Assembly: GCA_009746045.1 (NCBI GenBank)
Contig: RPFO01000080.1
Location: forward strand, 423,366-487,365
Source of the DNA: Mesostigma viride
Lineage: Eukaryota; Streptophyta; Mesostigmatophyceae; Mesostigmatales; Mesostigmataceae
Direction of reading: 5' to 3'
DNA length: 64,000 bases
Shown here: positions 33,378 through 44,879 of the stretch, piece after piece
Numbering within the stretch: position 1 is the first letter of the stretch
Layout: every line of letters begins with the position of its first letter
The notes under the pieces: generated by a model
The model's database searches: none
What the model was told of the DNA's origin: nothing
What the model saw: the letters and a program-made list of their open reading frames with translations, nothing else
Translations under genes and position numbers: made by a program

Positions 33378-35990
33378 TCAAGGATCTGTACTAGCTGCTC
33401 GCTCGCATGTGATCCCCCTGGTGCGCTCCGATCATCGCATCGTCACCGCCCGCATCCGCCTGCGATTCCCCTCGCCCTTTCGTAAGCACGTGGCACCACC
33501 TGATTTGCGCACACTTCAGTTGCTCGAGAAATCTGACGACGCTCTGGAGGACTTCCCTGAAAACCGCGCCCACAAGCGCGCCGCAGAGGCGTTCGTCGAC
33601 GCGCTGGACATCCCGGCCAGCCGCGCCCAGCTGTTCGCTGCCGGCCCGGCATCGGCCCTTCGGCACCTCGCTGACAAGCTGCCCGCGGCCGGGGCCCTAC
33701 TGCCCCCCCGCCGCCCGCCCCGCTTCACCAGCCTGCACCGGCTCCCCGCCGTCATCCAGGCCCGGCAAGCCCTGCGCGACAACAGCGACCCCGCCCGCGA
33801 CGCCCGCCTCAAAGCCGATTACCACTCGGCCATCCGGCAGGCGACCAAGGAGCAGGAGGACCTTCATGTCCGCGAGTACTTCGCCCACCTCAAGGACCAG
33901 CACGGCAAGTACGCCTGGACCCGCCTTCGTCACGCCCAACGGCCCGCCGGCGGCGCGCAGCCGGCGCCGCGGACGCTCTCTGGCTCACCGCAGCAGCAGC
34001 TCGACCAGTGGTATTCCTCCCAGTCCCGGCTGCTCGGCGCCCCCCCGCCGCCTCCGCCGCTTGGCCCTCTGGCGGCCGCACGCTGGCAGTAGCACCGGCG
34101 GACGTCCCTGCGCCGCCCACGCCGCCCGCCGCTGAGCAGGACTACACGTACCCAGCCCTGACGGAACCCCTGGCCGACCCCAACGAGCTCCCGCCGTTCA
34201 CCGAGCTCGAGCTGAGCACCGCCGCCAAGCAACTCCGCTTCTATGCCGCCGTTGGACCTGACCAGCTCCCAGCCCCGGTGATTAAGCTGACGGCGCTCAC
34301 GGGGTTCCTGCTTGACGTCTGCAACCGGATCCTGCTTGCCGACGCGCCGCCGATTCCTGAGTGGCAGCACAGCTACCGTATTATGCTGTACAAAAACAAA
34401 GGTTCCCCTGACGACCCCGCCAACTACAGAGGAGTCTGCATCCAGAGCGCCGCACTTAAGTTGTTCATGCGCATGATCCTCAACCGCCTTCGTTCTGCTC
34501 TCGACTGTCACCTTGGGGAAAGTCAAATGGGCTTCCGTCCTGGGCGCAACACCGTCATGGCCATCTTCGTCGCGCGTCGCCTCTTCGAGGAAATCGCTCT
34601 CCTGCAACCTGGTGAGTTTCCCGCAATCTTGATCTTCGTCGACTTCATCAAGGCTTTTGATTCTGTCCTCTGGGACGCTCTATGGGCTGTACTTGCTCGC
34701 GCTCGCGTCCCCACTCCCCTGATTACCGTCATCCGCACGCTGTATGAGGGGTCGACCACTTCGGTGCGCACTCAACACGGCATTACCCCGCCATGCCCAC
34801 TGCAGACCGGCGTCTGGCAGGGTTGCGTCCTGTCGCCGTACCTGTTTATTATTGTAGTGGATTATGTTATGCGCCAGGCACGTGCTCGCTTTGCTAGCAT
34901 TGCAGGCCGTGCCCCTGGCCTAGCGATCACGAACGAGCTTGGGGAAGGCCGGGGGGCCGACTAACAAGCAGCATTTACTAGCTGACCTCATTTATGCCGA
35001 CGACATCACGCTCATCGAGAAGCCGGAGTCTGCCCAACTTTGGCTGGACTGCCTGGCGCTCGAGGCTCGGGCGGTTGGTCTAGAAATCAGCCCCAAAACG
35101 GAGGCCCTGGCCCTCGGCATGGCAGGGCCCCCACCCACACTCCGCCTCTTAGACGATGCCGAGGTCAACTACCCTCCTTCAGGCCGCTTCAAGCTGCTCG
35201 GCAGTTGGCTTCCCGACTGCGAGGACGACATGACGACACGGATCGGCATGGCGTGGGCGCACCTCCATGACCACCGCCGCTGGTGGAGCAACCCCGCCCA
35301 AGTACCCCGGATCGTCAAGCGTGACCTCTTCAAGGTCGTCATTCTGACGATCCTGACCCGTACGGCGCCGAGACGTGGACACTGATGCAGGAGCTGGAGC
35401 AACGACTCGACGGCGCCGTCACCAAGATGCTGCGCAAGGCCCTTAACATCCCCTTTGGTTTGCACATTAGTAATGAGGATTTGTACGCTGATTTGCCCTA
35501 TGTTTCCCACATTATTAGGCACAGGCGCCTGGGCCTAGCCGGGCACCTGGCCCGCACAGATCAGGTAGATACCTCAGATAGACTAGCTGGCACCAAGCTC
35601 GCCCAGCCTGGGCGATATGTCCTCACCTGGCGTGCCCCCGGCCGCGCGCGGCAGGGCCGCCACCCGTGGACTTTTCGTGATAGACTCGGCATGGACATGT
35701 GCTACACTAGACGTGACGGGCTCACCCCCGGGCAGCCTCCTGGTTTGTCTGTAATATGGAGGCAGATGGTGCGCAAGGATAGATGGCAAGTAGTGATGAA
35801 GGAGACCACCCCCAAGCCTGTGGGGGCTCCGCGTGTGACCAAGTATGGCATTCATAGCGATTCGGGCCGCGGTGCCCACACCCCTGTAACTAGGACCTAG
35901 ATAGCTTATACCATCCACGGCATCCCATGTTCCCCTCCCACTGAGGACTTATGCTCACGTGACGCAGTCACGTGTCTATTAATTAATTAA
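33378..35990 (+). mobile_element. LINE copy with end of endonuclease, full reverse transcriptase and 3' UTR
   Basis: Begins inside the apurinic-like endonuclease domain (VIPLVRSDHRIVTARIRLRF, the C-terminal SDH motif). A linker follows, then the RT: MLYKNKGSPDDPANYRGVCI, GFRPGRNTV, FVDFIKAFDSVLWDALW and GVWQGCVLSPYLF, then YADD near 35000 and the C-terminal part to 35900. Frames are broken near 34085, 34950 and 35360; the last two are 2 nt insertions relative to the copy at 32455. The 3' UTR ends with the CACGTGAC hairpin at about 35955-35975 and a (TTAA)n tail. Confidence 0.92.
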
Positions 35991-36000
35991 TTAATTAATT

Positions 36001-36324
36001 GATGGAGGCAGCTAGATGACCAGTGCGCAAGGATAGATGGCAAGTAGTGATGAAGGAGACCACCCCCAAGCCTGTGGGGGCTCCGCGTGTGACCAAGTAT
36101 GGCATTCATAGCAATTCGGGCCGCGGTGCCCACACCCCTGTAACTAGGACCTAGATAGCTTATACCATCCATTCCATCCGGCATGTTCCCCTCCCACTGA
36201 GGACTTGTGCTCACGTGACGCAGTCACGTGTCTATTAATTAATCCATTCCATCCCATGTTCCCCTCCCACTGAGGACTTATGCTCACGTGACGCAGTCAC
36301 GTGTCTATTAATTAATTAATTAAT
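36001..36324 (+). repeat. Two additional LINE 3' termini stacked tail-on-tail
   Basis: 36001-36240 repeats the last about 210 bp of the LINE; 36241-36324 repeats only the last about 75 bp. Each ends with the CACGTGAC hairpin and TTAA repeats. They look like very short 5'-truncated insertions into a previous copy's tail. Confidence 0.88.
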
Positions 36325-36645
36325 ACACCGGTAACGCGCTAAAAATAGAAAAGTGTCTGATCAGAATAGAAAAAGACGCTATTTTAGTCACATTTTTCCT
36401 AGGGCAGTGGGCAAACATATTGGGACCAAATCACATATTCCCATATTCTGATCAGGCACGCCGCAAAGGTGAAAACCATTTGCGTTCAGTGCCGGTCCGC
36501 GGAAAACGCGGAAAAACGCGATCTGCAAATGAATCCGACCGTAATTGAACTGGGGACCTCTCGCACCAACTTTCGCTGACTATAGGACGGGCGTCTCCGG
36601 ATCCTAGGGCATCGCCAACTTACACCTACAGTCATCCGCAAAAGT

Positions 36646-38585
36646 CATCCCATGAGCCACGAGCCACGAGGTAGCCATGGCTGACGGCGGAGCTCATAAC
36701 TTTCACGTTTGAGCACTGAATTTAGCCGTGAATATCACTATCGCTTCGTCTTTCTAAGACGCACATGCTGATATAATTTTCCGAATCTAAAACGCAAAAT
36801 ATGACGAGCAAACGTCCTTTGACGCAACGCAGTTTGGCGGATGCGCTCGTCCATGAAAATGCGGCAGCTGAGGCTGCCGCTTCGCCATCAGGTCCGGCGG
36901 CAGGCAGCGGTGACACTAGTCGTGGTGGTCGCCCAGCAACCTCCCGGGCTCCATGCCTCGCCATCGGCATCGCCTGACCCTAAACGCAGCCGCCCAGCCG
37001 ACAACACAGGAGGGTTTTCACGCCCCAAAGAACCGCGCTTTTGGCTCCAACCTTTCCAGGTCGATGATCATGACTGGACCAACATGTCTCCGACCGATGC
37101 TATGGACTGCATCTTCTACGGGGACTACGCCTCGCTTTACGACCTGTGCCTCCATCTCCACGACCAAGGTCGCCTCCTCTTCAGCAACGGCAGCCGCTGG
37201 CAAGCCCACGGTGCCCTGCTTGGCTGCCCCCGCCCCCATCTCCAGCACGCCATCCTCAACTCCCTTCTCCAGCGCTCTGACGGCGAGATCTGGGCTCCAT
37301 CCATCTCCGCCTCCACCCTCCGTTCCATCCTCACGGAAGCCTTTCAGCAGCACGTGACCCCCCTTGCTGCTGACATCGCAGCAATGGGTGCATGGTCCGC
37401 TGGCTGCTGAACTTCCTCACCTCACCGCCACCTCCACTGCCATGCATTTCCGCCTCCACTGCCGACATCAAAGCCCAGCTCCTCGACCTCGACCAACGCC
37501 TTCAAGCCACCGCCAACGCCCTTGAGAGCTTGCATGACACTGCCGGCCTCACCGCCCAGGCGGTGAAGGACATCGCCGCCCAGCCGGCGCCTGCTGGCCC
37601 GGCTGGCGATGCTCCCTCCACCTGGGCGGACTTGCTTAAGCAGCACACCACCTCCACCACCTCCACCATCTCGGCACAACTCAAGCAACAAGCCCTCGAC
37701 CTTCGCGAGGAAGCCGACATCGCCCGGCGCAGCCACAATGTCATCGTCAAGCACTTCGACCAGCCGGCAGGTGAGACCTCCACGAGCCTTCTTGAGGCGC
37801 GCCATTTTTGCCCCCATGCTACTCACTGGTGAGCTGGACATGTCGGCTGTCCGCCTCCCCCGCGCGCGGGGGAAGGCTGGCCCGGCACCCGTGCTCCTCA
37901 CCTTTAAGTACATGGCGGACAAGCTGGCGTTCCGTGAGAATGCCGCAAGAAGCTCTCAGAGACTCGCTTCACGCTGGACGACGACTTGACCCTGGCCCAG
38001 CAACAGCGGCGATCGACGCGAGCTATGGCCGACCTACCTTCAGCTCCGGCAGAGCGCAAGGGGGAAGCCGGTATACTGGAGGGGGGCGGTCATCCACGTT
38101 GACCACAAGCCCTGGCAGCCCCCTCCTGCCATCTCAGACTGGGAATATATATACCAGTAGTGTAGATTAGTCAGGCTTAGCCTAGCATGTGGCCCACGCG
38201 CATGTGCGCCCATAATGGCCCCCATGGATGTTGCCTTCAGAATTTAGCCAAGCCATGCCTATATTATGGGACCCCCATGGATGTTGCCTTATGAATTTAG
38301 CCATGCTATGCCATGCAGAGAGATGCTCTCTGTCGAGAAGCCATGCCCTAGCCCTTGTATAGCCATGATGATCTTCCTCCCCCGTGCCAGATCCCCTTAG
38401 CTGGGTTGAACCTGAGACAGCGTGGTGGTGCCGGTGCCCTGGTGCACCTAGAGCAAGGGTAGCTTACATTTCCACCCTTGCATGAAGTAGCCTAGGATGT
38501 ATTAAAAGCCATATGCCCCTTCTCAGGGATATGTGCTATACATTGACTTCCAACGGAGTGATGTTCCTAATTAATTAATTAATTA
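36646..38585 (+). mobile_element. ORF1-only LINE derivative (HAL1-like), copy 2, complete with target-site duplication
   Basis: 1,940 bp flanked by perfect 12 bp duplications ATCCGCAAAAGT (36634-36645 and 38586-38597). The same site is seen unoccupied at 38990-39001 in the second copy of the host repeat, so both ends are defined exactly. Structure as in copy 1: 5' UTR, ORF1 (from about 36801), a 3' UTR with CATATGCCCCTTCTCAGGGA and (TTAA)n. Confidence 0.93.
36801..38160 (+). pseudogene. LINE ORF1-like protein, decayed
   Basis: Starts MTSKRPLTQRSLADALVHEN in the frame from 36801 and continues in at least three frames: RFWLQPFQVDDHDWTNMSPT; the coiled-coil-like IKAQLLDLDQRLQATANALE; and the C-terminal RARGKAGPAPVLLTFKYMAD. 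Homologous along its length to the ORF1 at 15724-17107 but with several frameshifts. Confidence 0.8.
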
Positions 38586-38802
38586 ATCCGCAAAAGTTCT
38601 CCTTTCCGGGGAGTGATGCAAGCCTTTCGGATTTGGTACTAGATAAATCACTCGAGATCTGTGTGTAGGATCGAGTACTACACACGTGTCTGCACGCGAG
38701 ACTTGTTCAGTCTCGCAACGTGAGACGGGCTGAACACGGCTGGAACCTTCTTTTATTAGAAGGGGGCGTAGCCGGTACTATCGAAATCAGCCAAGCGTAT
38801 AT

Positions 38803-39102
38803 TCTGATCAGGCACGCCGCAAAGGTGAAAACCATTTGCGTTCAGTGCCGGTCCGCGGAAAACACGGAAAAACGCGATCTGCAAATGAATCCGACCGTAA
38901 TCGAACTTGGGACCTCTCGCACCAACTTTCGCTGACTATAGGACGGACGTCTCCGGATCCTAGGGCATCGCCAACGTACACCTACAGTCATCCGCAAAAG
39001 TTCTCCTTAATTTCCGGGGAGTGATGCAAGCCTTTCGGATTTGGTACTAGATAAATCACTCGAGATCTGGGTGTAGGAGTACTACACACGTGTCTGCACG
39101 CG
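38803..39102. repeat. Dispersed repeat unit, copy 2 (uninterrupted, empty site)
   Basis: Direct repeat of the unit at 36440-38699, beginning TGATCAGGCACGCCGCAAAG and ending ACACGTGTCTGCACGCGA. It shows the pre-insertion sequence of the ORF1-only element. Confidence 0.88.
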
Positions 39103-39913
39103 ATTCCCATATAGTTCCCTGACTTTTGAGAAAGTCTGCCTAATTTTGAGCACAGAATAATCATGTCTAGACACATTGATGGATTTTCCCGCAAAAAGGG
39201 TACTTTTTTCACAAAAAAATAAAACAAATCATAAACACATGGAATAGTGCCAAATCATATATTCCCAAATACTAGAGGTTGGGGGACATGCAGCCCCAAA
39301 TTTTCAGGTCATTCTGACAAGCGCAGCCCTATTTGATGGATATTCCTAGATCACCACCTGTGATGACGCTGACGGAGGTTTTAGCTAGTATTTAACCACA
39401 CTAACACCCCTTTATACATCTAAGCCACGTGAAAACTGGCCAAACCACTGTCATACTACCATCCTCTGCACATATGGTACCTCCTATGTTCAAGGTTTGA
39501 CGACGTTCTGACAAGAACTTCCCAAGTTACAACCATTCCAAGACGGCCACCCATGTAGACACTACAAGGAAATTAAAGTAACCATTCAGCCACACTAGCA
39601 CCTCCTTCATCAAAGACATCTGCAAACTGACCAAAGCACACATAATTAACTCTTGCACGCTGACGGCAACGCATGCTCAACGTGGGGGGTCATTAATTGT
39701 GACAAGAACTACTCAAGTTGATGGGTTTCCTATATGACCACCTGACAAGGCACTAAGGACCACTCAGTAAGTTAGTAACCCCACAGTGCCACTTCATATG
39801 CCATCCAACATGCACCAAAACCATGCTGAGGATGTTTACAATGTACAAAGGGGTGGCCACGCACCTCATATGTCTTCATCATCCCTCCAGCATGGCCAGC
39901 CTTGTAAATATGT
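39103..39913. other. Unassigned sequence downstream of the gag-integrase element
   Basis: A/T-rich, no ORF with protein-like composition. If the retroelement were complete its reverse transcriptase or 3' LTR would lie here, but I see neither. Confidence 0.45.
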
Positions 39914-40886
39914 TCATAGCCTTGACGATGGTAGCCCTAATATGCCTAAGCAGCATTTCCTATGTTTCTCCCAGGTTATAGTTGGATGAAGAAGGATGGT
40001 GGCTGGCCCATGCCAGGTACCCACCTTGCCTAGTCCCGACTCCTTGTAGAATAGGACGGTCCTGATCCCCTTCTCTGAAGGTGGGACGTGGATGCTTTGC
40101 ATCCTTGACAGCTAACCTGCTAGCTGTCTGTGCTCGCTGTGCGTTGTAGAGGGCTGGTACCTCAGGTGGATAAATGCCTGCATGCAATCCATCTGGTGTA
40201 ATGACCACCCCTTGTGGGGTTTTCATGAGTGGCCTCCTGTTGAGGACTTGGCACAACCTGGTGGACCACAGAGCTCTGTCAGCATAGGACCCACTGTCAG
40301 CCAGCAGATTGCCATCTTCTTTGGCTACAAGGGTTTTAATGGACCTGATGGCCCTTTCAATAATGCCTTGCCTCTCATGATCTTCTAGCCCAGCCAGATC
40401 AATAGCCTCACACCCTGGTTCATTGGCAAGACATGTGAACTGCTGATCCAGTAACAATGCCTCCACAGGGTAGTACCTGGCCTGAGCAATCAAGAGAGCC
40501 CTGAGCAACTGTGTCTTGTCCATTCCAGGTAATGGTTCAATGGTTGTGTACCTTGACCATGCATCTTTAAGTGCCAAGTAAGATTGTCCTTTGATATGAA
40601 AGACATCTCCTACCACCCTGCCCTTGCTCTTAGGTGGGGTAGCTACATGCCACTTAGGGGGTTTGGGTGCATTGAACTGACAATGCTGGCAGTGGGATCT
40701 GACCACCTGGCATGCACGTCTGAGTGCTGCCCCCCCTATTGCTGCTGCCACCACCTCTGCACTCACTTCATGCCCATAAAGGAAATGCAACTGCAAAGCA
40801 AGCTCCTGAAAACTGATATGAGCATCCTCTGGGGGACACTCTGCACACCTTGGGAACCATAGATGTGAAGGTTGGTTTAGAGACAT
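39914..40886 (-). pseudogene. Retroelement integrase (HHCC and DDE core)
   Basis: LHFLYGH, and about 30 residues later CQHC, form the H2C2 zinc-binding N-terminus. The core has GDVFHIKG (first Asp), EALLLDQQFTC (second Asp) and GIIERAIRSIK (Glu). A frame change near 40070 leads to LFYKESGLGKVGTWHGPATI, resembling an integrase C-terminal SH3-like tail. It would insert element cDNA into the genome; the frame change disables it here. Confidence 0.82.
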
Positions 40887-41205
40887 AATCTTCTGAAACC
40901 AGCTGTAGCACCTTTCCAGAACTGCTCACTGCTCTGACAGTGGGGCATGCAGATGAAAGAGGTGAAGCAGGCACACTCAAGCCAGCATGAGAGGGAGACT
41001 CACACTTCTTGCCGTAAGGAGGCCGCTTGCAGTCCTTGGGGTCACCGTGGGGCGGCCCGTGGCACTTGTGGCACAGGACGTCCAAATGCCCCAGCTCGTC
41101 CACGTTCTTGCGGCAGGTGGGCCGCAGGTGGTACTTCATGCCACAGCGGGTGCACCGCTGAGAAGACTTGTCCTCCTTGTCCTGCTTCTTGTTGTTGTTG
41201 TTGTT

Positions 41206-41247
<42 letters not shown>

Positions 41248-41565
41248 ACTGTTGTTGTTGTTGTTGTTGCTGGAGCTGCCCCCCTTGGAGGGAGACTGCC
41301 CCTTACCCTTGCCCTTGCCCCAGCCCCTGCCCTTGCCCTTGCCCTTGCCCTTGCCCTTGCCCTTAAACATTTGTCCCAGCAGGGACTTGACTTCTGCCAT
41401 AGTGACAGGTCTCTTGCTCCTGTCTTCCCTCTCCCTATCCTCCTCCTCCCTCTCTTCCCCCCTGACCCTCTTTACAGAGGTGCCCATGGCCCCCTGGCTA
41501 AGGGGAGCCAAGGCCAGCTTGATATAATCCAATGCCTCCTTCATGTCCTCCCAGTACTTTGCCAT
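40768..41565 (-). pseudogene. Nucleocapsid-like segment with CCHC zinc knuckles and poly-Asn
   Basis: Starts MAKYWEDMKEALDYIKLALA, then a Lys/Gly-rich part, a poly-Asn run encoded by the (GTT)n tract, CTRCGMKYHLRPTC (a classic CX2CX4HX4C knuckle) and a second CHKCHGPPHGDPKDC. The first residues overlap the end of the upstream gag frame, probably through a frameshift within one ancestral gag. Confidence 0.78.
41190..41272. repeat. (GTT)n trinucleotide tract
   Basis: About 27 units, encoding Asn on the minus strand inside the nucleocapsid-like segment. Confidence 0.95.
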
Positions 41566-43920
41566 CCTGTGGCAAGCATAGCGTAGGTGTTTTTGTCAAG
41601 TTTGAGTTTCTCAAGGAAAGAACGCAGCAAGAACTTGTGATCTAGCTGCTGGACATCAGGACGTGCTTTGATGGCTAGCTCATATTTCTTTGTCTCAGCC
41701 ACATAGTCCACTGATGTGACCCTGTATTCCTCTACCCACCTGAATGCCCCATATATGTCCACAGATGAGGGGGTGGAGAGGAGGTCAGTTAGCTCCTTCA
41801 TGAAAGCCTCCCAAACTGCCCTAGCCTGCGTGTCCTGCCACTTGGGATACCTACGCTGGAAGACAAGAATGAGATTCTGAATCTGAGAAGAGGACTGATG
41901 GTAGAAATCCCCCTGCATGAGAGATCCAAACCAATTCTTGACATTCAGTTCCTCCCTAGCCAGCTGCAGAGAGAGAAGTGCATGATTCCCCTGCTCCCTA
42001 GTATACCCCTCAGGCAGCCCCCTGACATTAATCCTATCCACAGGACGGTTTTCATTGTAAGTGGGCAACCTAGAGGGGGATGCAGGGGGAGAGGGAGAAG
42101 ATGGTGTTGCTGCTGCAGCATTCACAGGAGAGACCTGCTGAGAGGGAAGTGCTACTTGAGTGAGCTGAGCAGGATGGGCAAACATGGGCTGTGTAGGAGG
42201 GTTAGACAACATAGGGGGGGCTGGGTGGGGGTGTGAGTGTGTGTCACTTCCCGCCTCCTGCTGCGGGCCTCCTCCCAATCATGGAAGGTGGGAGAGAGGG
42301 ACACTTCATCGTCAGTAGGGTTAGTAAGATCATGATGCAACCAGGTAGGCAGAGTTAGCCACCTACCCGCCCCTCTCAGGATGGCGTTGTGCAGGAGCTC
42401 CAGCAAACGCACCAGACGCACCCTGCTGCCCTGCACCCTCCTCCCTGAGAGGAGAGCCTGCAGGGCAGGCAGCAGGTCGTCGCACACCCTACGTGTGCCC
42501 GCTTGGAGGTTGGGCAGGCCCAGGATGTGCGTGATGATTGCACACACCAGGCTGCCCGCCTCCGCGACGTGCATCTGCTGGCTCCTGTCGGCCAGCCCAC
42601 GGAAGGAGGCTGTGGCTGTCTGTATGGCACGCCACACGGCCTCATCACCCAGGGTGATGAAGTCGCGACCTTGCAGGTCGCCCTCCAGCAGTGCTGGTTG
42701 CTGCCCAGCTGCGGTGGGACCCTGGGGCCCCTCCGGCCCTGCCAGGGACTTGTCCTTGTTGCGACTAGAGGGGGCCTGCCCCCCAGAGCCGCTGGAGGTG
42801 CCCGTGACACCCTCCATGGGGGCTGCATCCCCCGCCAGCGCCGGAGGCGCCGGCGTCGCTGCCGGGGTCCCTGCGACCCCGGGCGCTTGTGTCGCCGCCG
42901 GGGTCCCTGCGACCCCGGTGGCCTCCTCAGCCACCTGGCCCCCCACGCTGGGCGGGGGAGCCTGCGGCTGAGGTTGGACCCTCTGACCTGCCAGAGGGTC
43001 CTGGGTGGCTTCACCACCCATGGGCGTGTTGGGGGCGTCTGCCGCCCCGCGCCCCGTCGCAGGCGGCATCGCAGCCGCCTCACGCCTATCCGGGCCCCAG
43101 CCAACTGGCGTGACTTGGGGCCACGCTGGCAACGGAGTCAGCGCGATCTCTGGTCTGGAGACCACGCGCAGCGCCTCTCTCTGGCGCTGCCTGGACGCCC
43201 ACTGATCAACAGTGCCGGGGTTGTGCCTCGGCCGATTGGCGAAACAGTACAGCCAAACCGCCACCTGAACCAGTGGGAGCTGCATCCTAAGACGCCCCTC
43301 GATCAGCGAGTGCACCCGATGAACCTCTATCGCGTGTATCGCCTCATCTGGAAGCAACTGAAAACGATCGAGCAAGATCCGGCCGTTCACCGCAATGAAC
43401 GCCGGGATGTCGTCCTCCCCAAGGGGGAGAAAATGGGGTGGGCGCCCGAACATGACCGGGGGCGGAACATGTTCCCCATACCGGTCAATGTCCATGGTGG
43501 CCATCTGTCGGCCCACGGAAAGGTTGCCAGACGTCGCAGGTGTCTGCGACGAAAGCTCAAGCGAAGGCCGAGGCCTCGCAGGCGGCACCTCGCCATCCTC
43601 CTCGGAGGAATCACTCCGCTCACGACCCCCGTCACCTGCGACGGGTGAACGTCGTGCCCGGGGGACCTGCCCCCCAGGTGCCATGGCGGACAAACCGCCA
43701 GTGGCAAACGGCCGCCCGCTCGCCATCCCCCGGGCGCCGGGCCCCACCTGCGGGCCCCGACGCCTGGGTTGGTCAGCGACCACCGTGCGGAAGGGACGTT
43801 GGGCGTCACCCTCGCATCGGTGGTGGAGGGCGTGCCCTCCGGCGAAAGGCGGGGTGAGGTGCGCCTGGCAGGCGCCTTCCCCTTGTTGTTGTTGCCGTTG
43901 TTGCCGTTGTTGGAAGCCAT
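41541..43920 (-). pseudogene. Gag-like region of the gag-integrase element
   Basis: Two long frames. The first (to 42152) is Pro/Ala-rich with a folded-looking part, FGRPPHFLPLGEDDIPAFIA and VHSLIEGRLRMQLPLVQVAV. The second (42278-41541) has WFGSLMQGDFYHQSS, VFQRRYPKWQDTQARAVWEA and YELAIKARPDVQQLDHKFLL, resembling capsid helices. MASNNGNNGN at 43920 is a possible start but needs a frame change to join. Identification as gag rests on position before the zinc knuckles. Confidence 0.65.
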
Positions 43921-44879
43921 ATCTTTTTTTTGCTTGTAAAAAAAATATCGAACTTTTCAGTCCAAGTTGGATGGAGACTAGGGACGACGAACAACTGCGA
44001 AAGCTGAGAGCGAATGATGATTGTATTACAATAATACAATGAGAGAGCGATGAAAGCTGAGGGCTCAGAATGGAACTGGGCAGACTCGGGTGCTGTGGCA
44101 CTCCCCAGTGCTACGCCTATATGCCTATGGCGGTGCTACCTGCAGCACACGACCAGTGGACAAGTGTACACCGCAATGCCATGCGACCACGTCACTAGCA
44201 ACCAGCTAAGACTCGGCCCGTCAGGCCCGGCTACACCGGACCTGGCGGGTCGAGCTAGCACCTAGGAACAGTCTGGCACTAACCGCACATCGGTCCACAT
44301 GACACCTCAGTACCGTACACCCTGCCGTACTGTACTGAGGTGTCCCGCTCAGCCGCGGTAGGCAATACGCGGCGCGCAGGCCGGAAATCCGTGTGTCAGC
44401 CTAAGCATCTCATCTAACTGTTATAGTGTAAGGTTGATGCCAATTAACCAAGCTAATCAACTCAACAACACCTCCTAAACTGTCCTTCCCGGCATGGATG
44501 ACAAACTGGGACTATGGAGGGCAAGGAACCAAGTAAGAACATGGTATATATAGATAGCTTGCATGCAGCTACGTCATGCATGTCAACCATGGTTGGCTCA
44601 GCACATTGTAGTCTTGTCACATCATGCATCATAACAAAGGAAAGCTCAAACAACCATTGGTGCCAGCTATCTACATGCAGTCACACAAATGCAATATCTC
44701 CAACATCGTCATCACTATTATAACACTTCCATCCCTGCACGATAAAATGCAAAGAAACCATTGGCGGCCCTTCAGCGCATGAGCGTTGTGATGCCGCTGC
44801 GGCCTGCGAAGAGAGGGTGCGTCACTCTCAAACAACAAGAAGCGTCCATACGCACAACATCCTTGACATAACACGTTTT
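43921..44879. other. Unassigned spacer with one strong hairpin
   Basis: No gene seen. It may include the 5' non-coding region of the gag-integrase element. A perfect hairpin is listed separately. Confidence 0.4.
44301..44344. repeat. Perfect 13 bp-arm inverted repeat
   Basis: GACACCTCAGTAC is mirrored exactly after an 18 bp loop that itself contains a GTAC-rich inner palindrome. Not followed by a T-run, so not an obvious Pol III terminator; function unknown. Confidence 0.85.

Larger units (their letters stand above)
36440..38699. repeat. Dispersed repeat unit, copy 1 (split by ORF1-only element)
   Basis: 36440-36645 plus 38586-38699 together match the uninterrupted copy at 38803-39102. It contains a tRNA-B-box-like stretch on the minus strand (GTTCAATTACGG), too weak to call a tRNA or tRNA-derived SINE. 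Confidence 0.82.
39914..43920 (-). mobile_element. Decayed gag-integrase retroelement lacking a reverse transcriptase
   Basis: On the minus strand: a gag-like region (43920-41541), CCHC zinc knuckles (41160-41040), then a retroviral-type integrase (40886-39914). Integrase directly after gag is the Ty1/Copia order, but no protease or reverse transcriptase is seen and no LTRs were identified. Several frameshifts make it inactive. Superfamily not assigned. Confidence 0.75.

Noticed and set aside
36480-36620. tRNA-like signal (B-box GTTCRATTACGG, minus strand; also 38840-38960)
   Set aside because: The T-arm and D-arm do not pair properly and no acceptor stem can be drawn; kept only as a weak remark on a dispersed repeat.
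40987-41586. Poly-Val/Leu ORFs on the plus strand
   Set aside because: Antisense of the (GTT)n tract and of the zinc-knuckle coding region.
42503-43648. 381-codon plus-strand ORF
   Set aside because: Arg/Pro-rich shadow of the minus-strand gag-like frame in GC-rich DNA; no protein motif.
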